Shown piece after piece: positions 1-7,585 of a stretch of DNA of 64,000 nt. The notes beneath the pieces are model-generated. The model searched no databases. It was given only the letters and a program-made list of their open reading frames with translations, and was not told the origin of the DNA. A program made the position numbers and the translations under genes. Each line of letters starts with the position of its first letter. The stretch's first letter is position 1. The stretch is from Flavobacterium saccharophilum (GTDB lineage: Bacteria; Bacteroidota; Bacteroidia; Flavobacteriales; Flavobacteriaceae): positions 310,001 to 374,000 of the forward strand of contig NZ_FRBY01000006.1 in NCBI RefSeq assembly GCF_900142735.1, read 5' to 3'.

Positions 1-75
1 AAGCGACAAAGCATTGGCCTTCATTTTTTTTAAAGCTTTTACTTTAACTATATCCTGATCAGTAGAATTTTCCAT
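1..75 (-). CDS. N-terminal fragment of an unrecognised protein
   Basis: An ATG on the minus strand at position 75 opens a reading frame that stays open to the window edge, giving 25 codons that begin MENSTDQDIVKVKAL. It is lysine-rich with a turn to hydrophobic residues at the end, which would fit a cytosolic tail before a first membrane segment, as in DUF445-type membrane proteins. That family guess is weak, because too little is visible. The gene is divergent from map, and about 250 bp of AT-rich DNA separates them. Confidence 0.45.
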   Translation of the reverse strand, partial: MENSTDQDIVKVKALKKMKANALSL

Positions 76-296
76 AATTATAAACGTTTTCACTACTAAT
101 TTACGTTTTTTCTGTCAGATAATAAGCTGAAAAACTTTGAAATCAATAAGAACAAAAAAAGGTTTGCCTCGAATTTTACTAATTTTTTCTTTTCGCAAAT
201 TTTAAAAAAAATGAATTCTCAAAATTCAATTTTTATATTAATATTGAATTCGCGCTAATTCGTAAAATTCGTGACGAAAAATTTATATTAAAATTG

Positions 297-304
297 TACT
301 TTTG
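297..304 (+). promoter_or_regulatory. -7 box of the map promoter
   Basis: TACTTTTG matches the Bacteroidota -7 consensus TAnnTTTG and ends 21 nt before the chosen ATG of map. No TTG stands at the ideal 19-nt spacing. The TTG inside this box could be mistaken for a start codon extending map upstream, which is why the later ATG is preferred. Confidence 0.6.
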
Positions 305-325
305 CGAACTGAAAATCTGAAAAAT

Positions 326-1144
326 ATGATTATCCAAAAAAGTAGAGAGGAAATCGAATTAATGCGCGAAAGTGCGTTGATCGTATCTAAAACATTAGGA
401 ATGATTGCTTCTGAAATTAAAGAAGGAGTTACCACTTTATATCTTGACAAATTAGCCGAGGAATTTATTCGTGATCATGGCGCAGTTCCAAGTTTTCTGG
501 GATTGTATGATTTTCCGAATTCGCTTTGTATGAGCCCGAATGCTCAGGTTGTACACGGAATTCCAAACAATACACCTTTGAAAAGCGGAGACGTTATTTC
601 AGTAGATTGTGGTGCGTTCAAAAACGGATATCATGGTGATCATGCTTATAGTTTCGAAATTGGAGAAGTTGCTCCTGAAGTTAAAAAACTTTTGCAGGTT
701 ACTAAAGAATCCCTTTATGTTGGAATCAGAGAATTTAAAGCTGGGAATCGCGTTGAAGACGTTGGAAATGCGATTCAAAAATATACTGAGGCACACGGTT
801 ATGGTGTTGTTCGTGAATTGGTAGGTCACGGTGTAGGACAAAAAATGCACGAAGAACCAGAAATGCCAAACTACGGAAAACGTGGTCGTGGAAAACTTTT
901 TGTTGAAGGAATGGTGGTTGCCATTGAACCAATGATCAATATGGGAACGAGAAACATAAAACAATTAAAAGACGGCTGGACAATCTTAACCGCTGACGGA
1001 AAACCAAGCGCACATTTCGAACACGACGTGGCTTTAATTGATGGAAAACCAGAATTATTATCGACTTTTCAATACATCTACAAAGCGCTAGGAATCGAAA
1101 GCAACGAAGAAGACGAATTCAGAAAAGTGCCTTTAGTACTATAA
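326..1144 (+). CDS. map: Type I methionine aminopeptidase
   Basis: This cytosolic metalloprotease removes the initiator methionine from nascent proteins. The 272-residue length fits the short type I class. The metal ligands are visible in order: two Asp in SVDCGAFKNGYHGDHAYSF, His in GHGVGQ, Glu in EPMI and Glu in EHDVAL near the C-terminus. The frame stays open upstream to a TTG at 302, but that codon lies inside the -7 promoter box, so the ATG at 326 (MIIQKSREEIELMRES) is chosen. The methyltransferase begins 21 bp downstream and is probably co-transcribed. Family assignment is very secure. Confidence 0.96.
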   Translation: MIIQKSREEIELMRESALIVSKTLGMIASEIKEGVTTLYLDKLAEEFIRDHGAVPSFLGLYDFPNSLCMSPNAQVVHGIPNNTPLKSGDVISVDCGAFKNGYHGDHAYSFEIGEVAPEVKKLLQVTKESLYVGIREFKAGNRVEDVGNAIQKYTEAHGYGVVRELVGHGVGQKMHEEPEMPNYGKRGRGKLFVEGMVVAIEPMINMGTRNIKQLKDGWTILTADGKPSAHFEHDVALIDGKPELLSTFQYIYKALGIESNEEDEFRKVPLVL

Positions 1145-1165
1145 TTACAACCCGAATCTAGCCCT

Positions 1166-1939
1166 GTGAAAAAACTATTTAAATTAGTACTTAATACAAT
1201 ACCACGTCCCCTATTAATTCGTTTGAGTTATGTCGCGCGTCCCATTTTGGCTTTATCATTAAAAGGAGATAAATTTACTGATCCTATTGATGGGAAAAGT
1301 TTCAGATCATTTTTGCCTTACGGATACGGAAAGCAACGTAATAATGTGCTGTCACCAAGTACCCTTTCATTAGAAAGACACCGTTTACTTTGGTTGTATT
1401 TAAACGATCAGACTGATTTTTTTACAGCGCCAAAAAAAGTGCTTCACTTTGCTCCGGAACAAGCTTTTTATAAATTATTCCGCAAGCAAAAAAATCTGGA
1501 TTATACCACAACCGATTTATTTTCGCCTTTGGCAGATGTAAAAGCAGATATCTGTAATTTACCATTTAAAGATAACGAATATGATGTGATTTTATGTAAT
1601 CACGTTTTAGAACATATTCCGGATGACACAAAAGCAATGCAGGAATTATTCAGAGTTTTAAAACCAGGCGGAATGGCAGTTTTGCAAATTCCACAGGATT
1701 TATCGAGAGAAGTTACTTTTGCTGATGATACAATAACAGATCAAAAAGAACGTGCTAAAATATTTGGACAATACGATCACGTACGCATTTATGGCCGTGA
1801 TTATTTTGATAAATTAAGAAGCATTGGTTTTATCGTAATCGAAGAAGATTACACCAATAAAATTGCACCAGAATTGGTAGAGAAATATTGTCTGGCAAAA
1901 GGAGAAATTATTCCGCTTTGCTTTAAACAGGAAAACTAG
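1166..1939 (+). CDS. SAM-dependent class I methyltransferase
   Basis: This 257-residue protein has a Methyltransf_11-type fold. A hydrophobic strand around VLHFAPEQAF stands in the SAM-binding motif I position, DLFSPLADVKADICNLPF covers the acidic motif II region, and CNHVLEHIPDD followed by LKPGGMAVLQIP gives the usual motifs IV and V. The substrate cannot be read from the sequence. The start is GTG at 1166, with no ATG nearby. It follows map by 21 bp on the same strand, so co-transcription is likely although no functional link is evident. It could act on a small molecule, lipid or protein. Confidence 0.8.
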   Translation: MKKLFKLVLNTIPRPLLIRLSYVARPILALSLKGDKFTDPIDGKSFRSFLPYGYGKQRNNVLSPSTLSLERHRLLWLYLNDQTDFFTAPKKVLHFAPEQAFYKLFRKQKNLDYTTTDLFSPLADVKADICNLPFKDNEYDVILCNHVLEHIPDDTKAMQELFRVLKPGGMAVLQIPQDLSREVTFADDTITDQKERAKIFGQYDHVRIYGRDYFDKLRSIGFIVIEEDYTNKIAPELVEKYCLAKGEIIPLCFKQEN

Positions 1940-2048
1940 TTTTTTCCCACCCTATAAGTTCATTTAAAAAGTTTTCAAAATAGCAATAATTTGAAAACTT
2001 TTTAAGTTTTAGATCACTTCCCAAATTACAAAAAACCAAACCCTACTC

Positions 2049-4949
2049 TTGGAACCAAAATCATTTCAGTTTTGTTTTGACATCAGTTTTGAAAAAAACC
2101 TGAATACTTATATCCCAACAGCCTATATCGTTGAGAATACTACTGACATTAAATATTTAGACAAAAAAGCAAGTAAAGATGTTCTTGAAAGTTTTGGAAT
2201 TGTCTATGAAAATTTAGAGTCCAATACAAAAAAAATACTGACCGCGTGCGAATCTTTAAAGCCTGACTTTATTTTCAAAAAATTCAGCGCCAAAATCAAA
2301 TCGGCAAAAACAATTGCAGATTTACAAAAAGATTCTAAAATTGATTTCGCGATTCGTCAGCATTTAAAATTTAACCTGGAATCCTTTTACAATCTAATTG
2401 TAAAAGAACAATTCCCGTTATCTGCCAATATGAGTGCAGAAAAGGATTTTTATCGTTGGAGAGTTAACACAACTCCGTTAGATTTTGAACCTCAAATTCA
2501 ATTTGATAAACATGAAGAAGGAATTACTTATACCTTATCTTTAAAAGAAAACGAAATTTCATTTTTACCAATGAATAAAAGTGTCGATATTCTTCTGGAC
2601 GAACCGGGCTGGTTAGTTATCGATAAAAAATTAGGACAGTTAAAAGACCTTAATTCTAAAAAACTTCAGCCTTTTTTAAAGAAGAAATCAATCGAAATAC
2701 CTTCAAAACTAGTTGATAATTATTTTAAGAATTTTATTCCTGAAATAGCCAAAAAAATCGACATCGACGCGACTGGTTTTGAAATTGAACTTCGGGACAA
2801 AATTGTTTCCTGTACCATTCAGCCTGTTTATGATTTCTTCAAAAACTGTTATTATCTTAATCTTTATTTTGATTATAATGGCTATTCATTTGACGCTAGT
2901 AAAACTAAAAAGACCCATTCATTTGTTGATTTTAGCATTATCAATGAGCCAAAAATAATTCAGTTTAAACGAAGTGCTGACGAGGCTTTGTATACAGACA
3001 AATTACTTGAACTTGGCTTAATAAAAATTAAAAATGATTTATTTGGATCGAATTCAGAGGCAGAAATTCTTGATCCTTATGCTAATATTCAATTTGTTAT
3101 TGATCATAAGGAAGAACTTGAAAGTTTAGGTTTTATCATCCAAAATCTGAAATTAGAAAGCAAAGAAATCATTACTGATAGTCATACTGTTTTTGCTTCA
3201 AAAGAAGAAACAAAAGAAGATTGGTTTGACATCAAAATAATAATTAGTGTTGGAATTTTTACGATCAATTTCAGCGAAATTATTCCGAATATAAAAAGCA
3301 AGGAAAGACTCTTTTTATTGCCTGACGGAAACTACTTTCTGATTCCGCTGGAATGGCTCAGTAAATACAGTTCGCTGGCCAAATTAGCCAAAACAGAAAA
3401 TGAAAATCTTCTTTTGCGTAAAAGTAATTTTACCGCTTTAGATACGATTTCGGAAATTGAAGATGATGTCATTCAAAAAGCAGAGTATACCACTTCTGAC
3501 TTATTGAAAGCAACTTTAAGACCGTATCAAATTGAAGGTGTAAAATGGCTTTTGGGTCATTTCAACTCCAATTTAGGTGCTTGTCTTGCTGATGATATGG
3601 GACTTGGTAAAACATTACAAACCCTTGCCGTTTTGATTGCTGTACAAGAACAATTAGGTTTTACAACTAAAACCTCAAATTTTGATTTGTTTGCAAACGA
3701 AACTACCATTGAAAGAGAACCTTTAAAAACCCTGATTGTTTTACCTTCTTCCTTGGTTTTTAACTGGTATAACGAAGCTTCAAAATTTACACCGCATTTT
3801 TCAAAAATGCAATACATTGGTAACGACAGAAAACTGTTAGCAAATAGATTGGCCTCAACAGATTTAATTTTTACGAGTTACAGTATTGTACATCGTGATA
3901 TTTCAATTTTAGAAAAATATGATTTTCGCTATTTAATTTTAGACGAAAGTCAATACATTAAAAATAAAAATTCTAAGATTTTTAAAGCCATCAATAAAAT
4001 AAATACAGCTCATAAAATTGCTTTAAGTGGTACTCCTATTGAAAACTCATTGGACGATTTATGGTCGCAAATGCAGTTTATAAATCCTGATATTTTAGGA
4101 ACTTATAATTTTTTCGCAGAAAATTTTAAAATTCCGATTGAGAAAAAGCAGGACGAGAATAGTTTAGCTGAATTGAAAAATTTGGTTCAGCCTTATATTT
4201 TGCGACGAACCAAAGAACAGGTTTTAAAAGATTTACCTAAATTGACAGAGCAGATCTATTATTGCGATATGGATCCTGAACAGGAAAAATTATACGAGCA
4301 GGAAAAATCAAAAGCTCGTAATTTTTTATTAAAAACAGACGGAACCAGTCCTGATAAAATTAGTATTATCAACACGCTGATGAAGTTAAGACAACTGAGT
4401 AATCATCCAAAAATGGTCGATCAGGATTCGGAAATTGATTCAGGGAAATATATTGCTGTCACTAATTATCTTGAAAATTTAGTTAAAGGAAAACAAAAGA
4501 CTATTATTTTCAGTTCGTTTGTTACTAATTTGAATTTTTACACAGATTGGTGTAAGGAAAACAAAATACAGTATTGCGAAATTACAGGTGAAACTCCTGC
4601 CAGTAAAAGAGAACAACAGGTAAAACAATTTCAGGAAAAAGAAGAACCTTTATTATTTTTTATTTCACTTAAAGCCGGTGGCGTTGGTTTAAATATCACC
4701 AAAGCTTCTTATGTTTTGTTTTTAGATCCGTGGTGGAATCCTTTTGCAGAAAAACAAGGAGTTGGACGAGCGCACCGAATTGGACAATTAAACAAAGTAA
4801 ATGTTATCCGCTTTATTTCGAAAAATACGGTAGAAGAAAAAATAATCAAACTGCAGGAAAATAAAAAACTGTTGTCTGACTCGCTTTTGGAGGAAAGTTA
4901 TATCAACGATGAAATCGAAGTTAATTTGAAATACATACTTGGTTCATAA
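2049..4949 (+). CDS. SNF2-family DEAD/DEAH-box helicase
   Basis: This 966-residue protein has a long family-specific N-terminal half of about 480 residues followed by a SNF2 ATPase core. Visible motifs are Walker A in DDMGLGKT (near residue 517), a DESQ box in place of DEAH (near 631), SGTPIENS (motif III), and in the C-terminal lobe a GGVGLNIT stretch and the motif VI arginines in GRAHRIGQ. Such proteins are dsDNA translocases that remodel nucleic acid-protein complexes; bacterial members are linked to transcription recycling or repair, but the role here is unknown. The likely start is TTG at 2049 (MEPKSFQFCFD); the nearest internal ATG would remove much of the N-terminal domain. Confidence 0.88.
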   Translation: MEPKSFQFCFDISFEKNLNTYIPTAYIVENTTDIKYLDKKASKDVLESFGIVYENLESNTKKILTACESLKPDFIFKKFSAKIKSAKTIADLQKDSKIDFAIRQHLKFNLESFYNLIVKEQFPLSANMSAEKDFYRWRVNTTPLDFEPQIQFDKHEEGITYTLSLKENEISFLPMNKSVDILLDEPGWLVIDKKLGQLKDLNSKKLQPFLKKKSIEIPSKLVDNYFKNFIPEIAKKIDIDATGFEIELRDKIVSCTIQPVYDFFKNCYYLNLYFDYNGYSFDASKTKKTHSFVDFSIINEPKIIQFKRSADEALYTDKLLELGLIKIKNDLFGSNSEAEILDPYANIQFVIDHKEELESLGFIIQNLKLESKEIITDSHTVFASKEETKEDWFDIKIIISVGIFTINFSEIIPNIKSKERLFLLPDGNYFLIPLEWLSKYSSLAKLAKTENENLLLRKSNFTALDTISEIEDDVIQKAEYTTSDLLKATLRPYQIEGVKWLLGHFNSNLGACLADDMGLGKTLQTLAVLIAVQEQLGFTTKTSNFDLFANETTIEREPLKTLIVLPSSLVFNWYNEASKFTPHFSKMQYIGNDRKLLANRLASTDLIFTSYSIVHRDISILEKYDFRYLILDESQYIKNKNSKIFKAINKINTAHKIALSGTPIENSLDDLWSQMQFINPDILGTYNFFAENFKIPIEKKQDENSLAELKNLVQPYILRRTKEQVLKDLPKLTEQIYYCDMDPEQEKLYEQEKSKARNFLLKTDGTSPDKISIINTLMKLRQLSNHPKMVDQDSEIDSGKYIAVTNYLENLVKGKQKTIIFSSFVTNLNFYTDWCKENKIQYCEITGETPASKREQQVKQFQEKEEPLLFFISLKAGGVGLNITKASYVLFLDPWWNPFAEKQGVGRAHRIGQLNKVNVIRFISKNTVEEKIIKLQENKKLLSDSLLEESYINDEIEVNLKYILGS

Positions 4950-5035
4950 CAAATCGTTCTTAAAACCAATAAAACGTCTTATTTTTCGTTGTATAAATTG
5001 TTATATTTACAATCTTACAAACACGTTGAGTATAA

Positions 5036-5180
5036 TTTAAACACATAGATACCATAGGTTTTATTATGCGTTTAAAAGAATGCAAAAGAGAAATACATTT
5101 CTATCACATAACCAACTTTGTGTCTTTTAAATTAGTGAAACGCCTTTTTTGAGATTGCATCTATGTTTCTATGTGTTTAA
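5036..5180 (-). repeat. Dispersed palindromic element, copy A (reverse orientation)
   Basis: This 145-bp intergenic element begins TTTAAACACATAGATACCAT and ends CTATGTTTCTATGTGTTTAA, so its ends are near-perfect inverted repeats. On the minus strand it carries the block GGCGTTTCACT shared with copies at 10074-10208 and 30101-30240. It is the most diverged of the three, because its central palindrome has decayed. It fills most of the gap between the SNF2 gene and the T9SS plug gene. No ORF or transposase is present. Confidence 0.8.
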
Positions 5181-5216
5181 CAAATTATGCGTAACGAGTT
5201 CATACAATTTAATAAG

Positions 5217-6476
5217 ATGCCAAAATTTTTGTTTCACAGTCTACTTTTACTTTTCATTTTTACTTCGGCGAAAGCCCAGGAAGTACAAACCGAAGTTACT
5301 CCTCCATACAATATCAAAACCGTTTCATTTATTCAGAACGGAAGTAATGTAGTGCCGATTTTCGAATTGGGATCTGTATTTGAATTGCAATTTGATGATT
5401 TGTTTGGGAATGAGGCTAATTATTATTTTGATGTAATTCACTGCGACTATAACTGGATTCCGAGCGATATTCCGAAAACGGATTATGTTCGTGGTTTCGA
5501 CAATCAGCGAATAACGGACTACTCGAATTCTTTCAATACTTTACAGGCTTTTTCGCATTATCGTCTTTCTTTCCCCAACCAGTTTACCACACAATTGCAA
5601 ATTTCAGGCAATTATGTGTTGAGGGTTTTGAATGAAGACAGAGAAGTTGTTTTCTCCAGAAAATTCATTTTATTCGAAAATCATTCAACAGTTGGAGCTG
5701 TAGTAAAACGCAGCCGAAACCTCAGCAATATTGATTACAAACAAAATCTGGAATTTACGGTACTCTCCAATGATATCGTTTTTCAGACCCCTTTGCAAAA
5801 CGTAAAAGTATTGTTGATGCAAAATGGAGATTTTAATACGACTATTAAAAACATTGCTCCACAATACACGATCGGGAACCAGATGGTTTATAAATACGAT
5901 AAGGAAACGCAATTTTGGGCAGGAAATGAATTTTTATATTTTGAGAATAAAGACATTCGTGCGGCAAGTAATAATGTTGCAAAAGTAGGTTCAGCAAATG
6001 ACATATACAGTTCCTTTTTATACACCAATCAGGCAAGAGCAAACCAAATTTATACCTTATATGAAGATGTTGACGGAAATTTTGTTGTAAAAAACATAAA
6101 TGGTTCCAACCAGGAAATCGAAGCAGATTATGCCTGGGTTTACTTTAGTCTTTCTGCTCCGGCATTTCGCTTAAATAAAGACATTTATATTGTTGGAATG
6201 TTCAATAATTACAGCTTATCTCCAGAATATAAAATGGACTACGATGAAAAAAAAGGAGTTTATGAAAAAGCCGTAATGATCAAGCAAGGCTTCACTAATT
6301 TTGAGTATCGCGTAGCCGATAAAAAGGGCGTGATTGATTATGAAAATGCGATCGACGGTAATTTCTATCAAACAGAAAACGAGTACACTATATTGGTTTA
6401 TTACAAACATAGTTCCGACCGATACGAAAGAGTAATCGGAAAAGGAAATGCAAACTCTATAAATATCACCAATTAA
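5217..6476 (+). CDS. Type IX secretion system plug protein (DUF5103 family)
   Basis: This 419-residue protein belongs to the DUF5103 family, now known from F. johnsoniae as the periplasmic plug that closes the giant T9SS outer-membrane channel SprA when no cargo is in transit. A canonical signal peptide is visible (MPKFLFHSLLLLFIFTSAKA, then QE). The body is rich in beta-strand patterns with aromatic pairs (YYFDVIHCDYNW, FWAGNEFLYFENKD), and a C-terminal YxRVIGKGN segment closes the family domain. An in-frame ATG 30 nt upstream (5187) would add ten polar residues before the signal peptide; I prefer 5217. A T9SS cargo is encoded at 50180-52366. Confidence 0.85.
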   Translation: MPKFLFHSLLLLFIFTSAKAQEVQTEVTPPYNIKTVSFIQNGSNVVPIFELGSVFELQFDDLFGNEANYYFDVIHCDYNWIPSDIPKTDYVRGFDNQRITDYSNSFNTLQAFSHYRLSFPNQFTTQLQISGNYVLRVLNEDREVVFSRKFILFENHSTVGAVVKRSRNLSNIDYKQNLEFTVLSNDIVFQTPLQNVKVLLMQNGDFNTTIKNIAPQYTIGNQMVYKYDKETQFWAGNEFLYFENKDIRAASNNVAKVGSANDIYSSFLYTNQARANQIYTLYEDVDGNFVVKNINGSNQEIEADYAWVYFSLSAPAFRLNKDIYIVGMFNNYSLSPEYKMDYDEKKGVYEKAVMIKQGFTNFEYRVADKKGVIDYENAIDGNFYQTENEYTILVYYKHSSDRYERVIGKGNANSINITN

Positions 6477-6514
6477 AACATTGTTAAAGGATTTCTTTGA
6501 ACGATTTTTTTTCG

Positions 6515-6522
6515 TAAGTTTG
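6515..6522 (+). promoter_or_regulatory. -7 box of the apaG promoter
   Basis: TAAGTTTG fits TAnnTTTG and lies 33 nt before the apaG ATG. A TTTG stands 15 nt upstream, closer than the 19-nt ideal, so the -33 part is weak. Confidence 0.5.
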
Positions 6523-6555
6523 CATCTATAACACACACATATATACTACGTTAGT

Positions 6556-6942
6556 ATGGTTTCTCAGATTACACGAGGCATAAAAATATCTGTTTTGACT
6601 AGTTTTGAAGGTACTTACTTCAAGAACTACAAGATTCACTTTGCCTTTAGTTATGTAGTTACTATTGAAAACCACAGCAAAGATTCGGTACAATTGACTT
6701 CTCGTCACTGGGAAATATTTGACTCTCTTAACGATTTAGAAGTTGTTGACGGAGAAGGTGTTATTGGTAAAAAACCAGTTTTAAAACCGGGAGAAAACCA
6801 CACTTATAGTTCTGGCTGTTTGCTTTCATCTCCATACGGAGCCATGAAAGGTCATTTTAATATGATCAATTTTACTACTACCAAAACATTCAAAGTTATC
6901 GTTCCTACTTTTAGAATGTGTGCTCCTTTTGCTTTGAATTAA
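6556..6942 (+). CDS. apaG: ApaG domain protein
   Basis: This 128-residue protein is the full length of the ApaG family, a small cytosolic immunoglobulin-like beta-sandwich. Family hallmarks are visible: the N-terminal strand TRGIKISVLTSFEGTYF, the pairing region VVTIENHSKDSVQLTSRHW, the GEGVIGKKPVLKPGE loop and the SPYGAMKGHF segment near the end. ApaG was named from the E. coli diadenosine tetraphosphatase operon and has been tied to cobalt/magnesium resistance, but its biochemical role remains unclear. The stop codon is one base from the stop of the oppositely directed pdeM gene, leaving no room for a terminator. Confidence 0.93.
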   Translation: MVSQITRGIKISVLTSFEGTYFKNYKIHFAFSYVVTIENHSKDSVQLTSRHWEIFDSLNDLEVVDGEGVIGKKPVLKPGENHTYSSGCLLSSPYGAMKGHFNMINFTTTKTFKVIVPTFRMCAPFALN

Positions 6943-6943
6943 T

Positions 6944-7576
6944 TCAACGTTTTATTTCTATTACTTCTTCTTTTGTAATCGCGTAGATCTGATCGTTTTC
7001 TTCGGGAATCAAATAAAAATTACCTGTAAATTCGCCAAAAGAAGGAAAAATCATTTGATTTGGTTTTCTAAAAAAACACGATAAACTCAAAAACTGTCTG
7101 CCCATTCCCTTTAATTTAATTCCGGGATGAATGTGTCCGCAAAAATTAAATAATTGTTCTCTTTCAGACGGATGATGGGTCAGCAAAAAATCATGAATAA
7201 TCAATTCGGAATATACTTCAATATTCAAATCTAAATAGTATTGTTTCGAAATTATATCGTGATTGCCTTCAATCAAAATAATTTTCTGAGAATGTGTTTT
7301 TGTCCAATCAGAGAAAAAATTCCATTCGTTATTGATTTTACTGTGGAATAAATCTCCTAAAAAAATAACAGTCTTAGAGTCAAATAATTCTAAAACGGTA
7401 TTTAATCTGGTAAAATTTTCTAAGACTGCTTTTTCAGGAATCGCCATTCCGTGCTTTCTAAAATGGCCGATCTTTCCCAAATGCAAATCAGAAATAAAAA
7501 GTATTTTTTCTTCTTCCCAAAAAGCGGCGCCAGATTGATGTAAAACAAAATTTTGATTGTGAATAGTAATTTTCAT
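6944..7576 (-). CDS. pdeM: Ligase-associated DNA damage response endonuclease PdeM
   Basis: This 210-residue calcineurin-like metallophosphoesterase shows the full set of metal-binding motifs: SDLHLGKIGHFR, GDLFHSK, EGNHD and, near residue 145, CGHIHPG. In the ligase-associated repair cluster this protein (MPE) is a manganese-dependent DNA phosphoesterase and endonuclease. It is the last gene of the minus-strand cluster, starting 9 nt after the helicase stop, so it is almost certainly co-transcribed with the helicase. The short length and the presence of all partners make the assignment stronger than for a lone phosphoesterase. Confidence 0.92.
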   Translation of the reverse strand: MKITIHNQNFVLHQSGAAFWEEEKILFISDLHLGKIGHFRKHGMAIPEKAVLENFTRLNTVLELFDSKTVIFLGDLFHSKINNEWNFFSDWTKTHSQKIILIEGNHDIISKQYYLDLNIEVYSELIIHDFLLTHHPSEREQLFNFCGHIHPGIKLKGMGRQFLSLSCFFRKPNQMIFPSFGEFTGNFYLIPEENDQIYAITKEEVIEIKR

Positions 7577-7585
7577 GTTGAATTC

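Noticed and set aside
5149..5352. A plus-strand ORF overlapping the start of the T9SS plug gene
   Set aside because: It is in another frame and starts inside palindromic element copy A.
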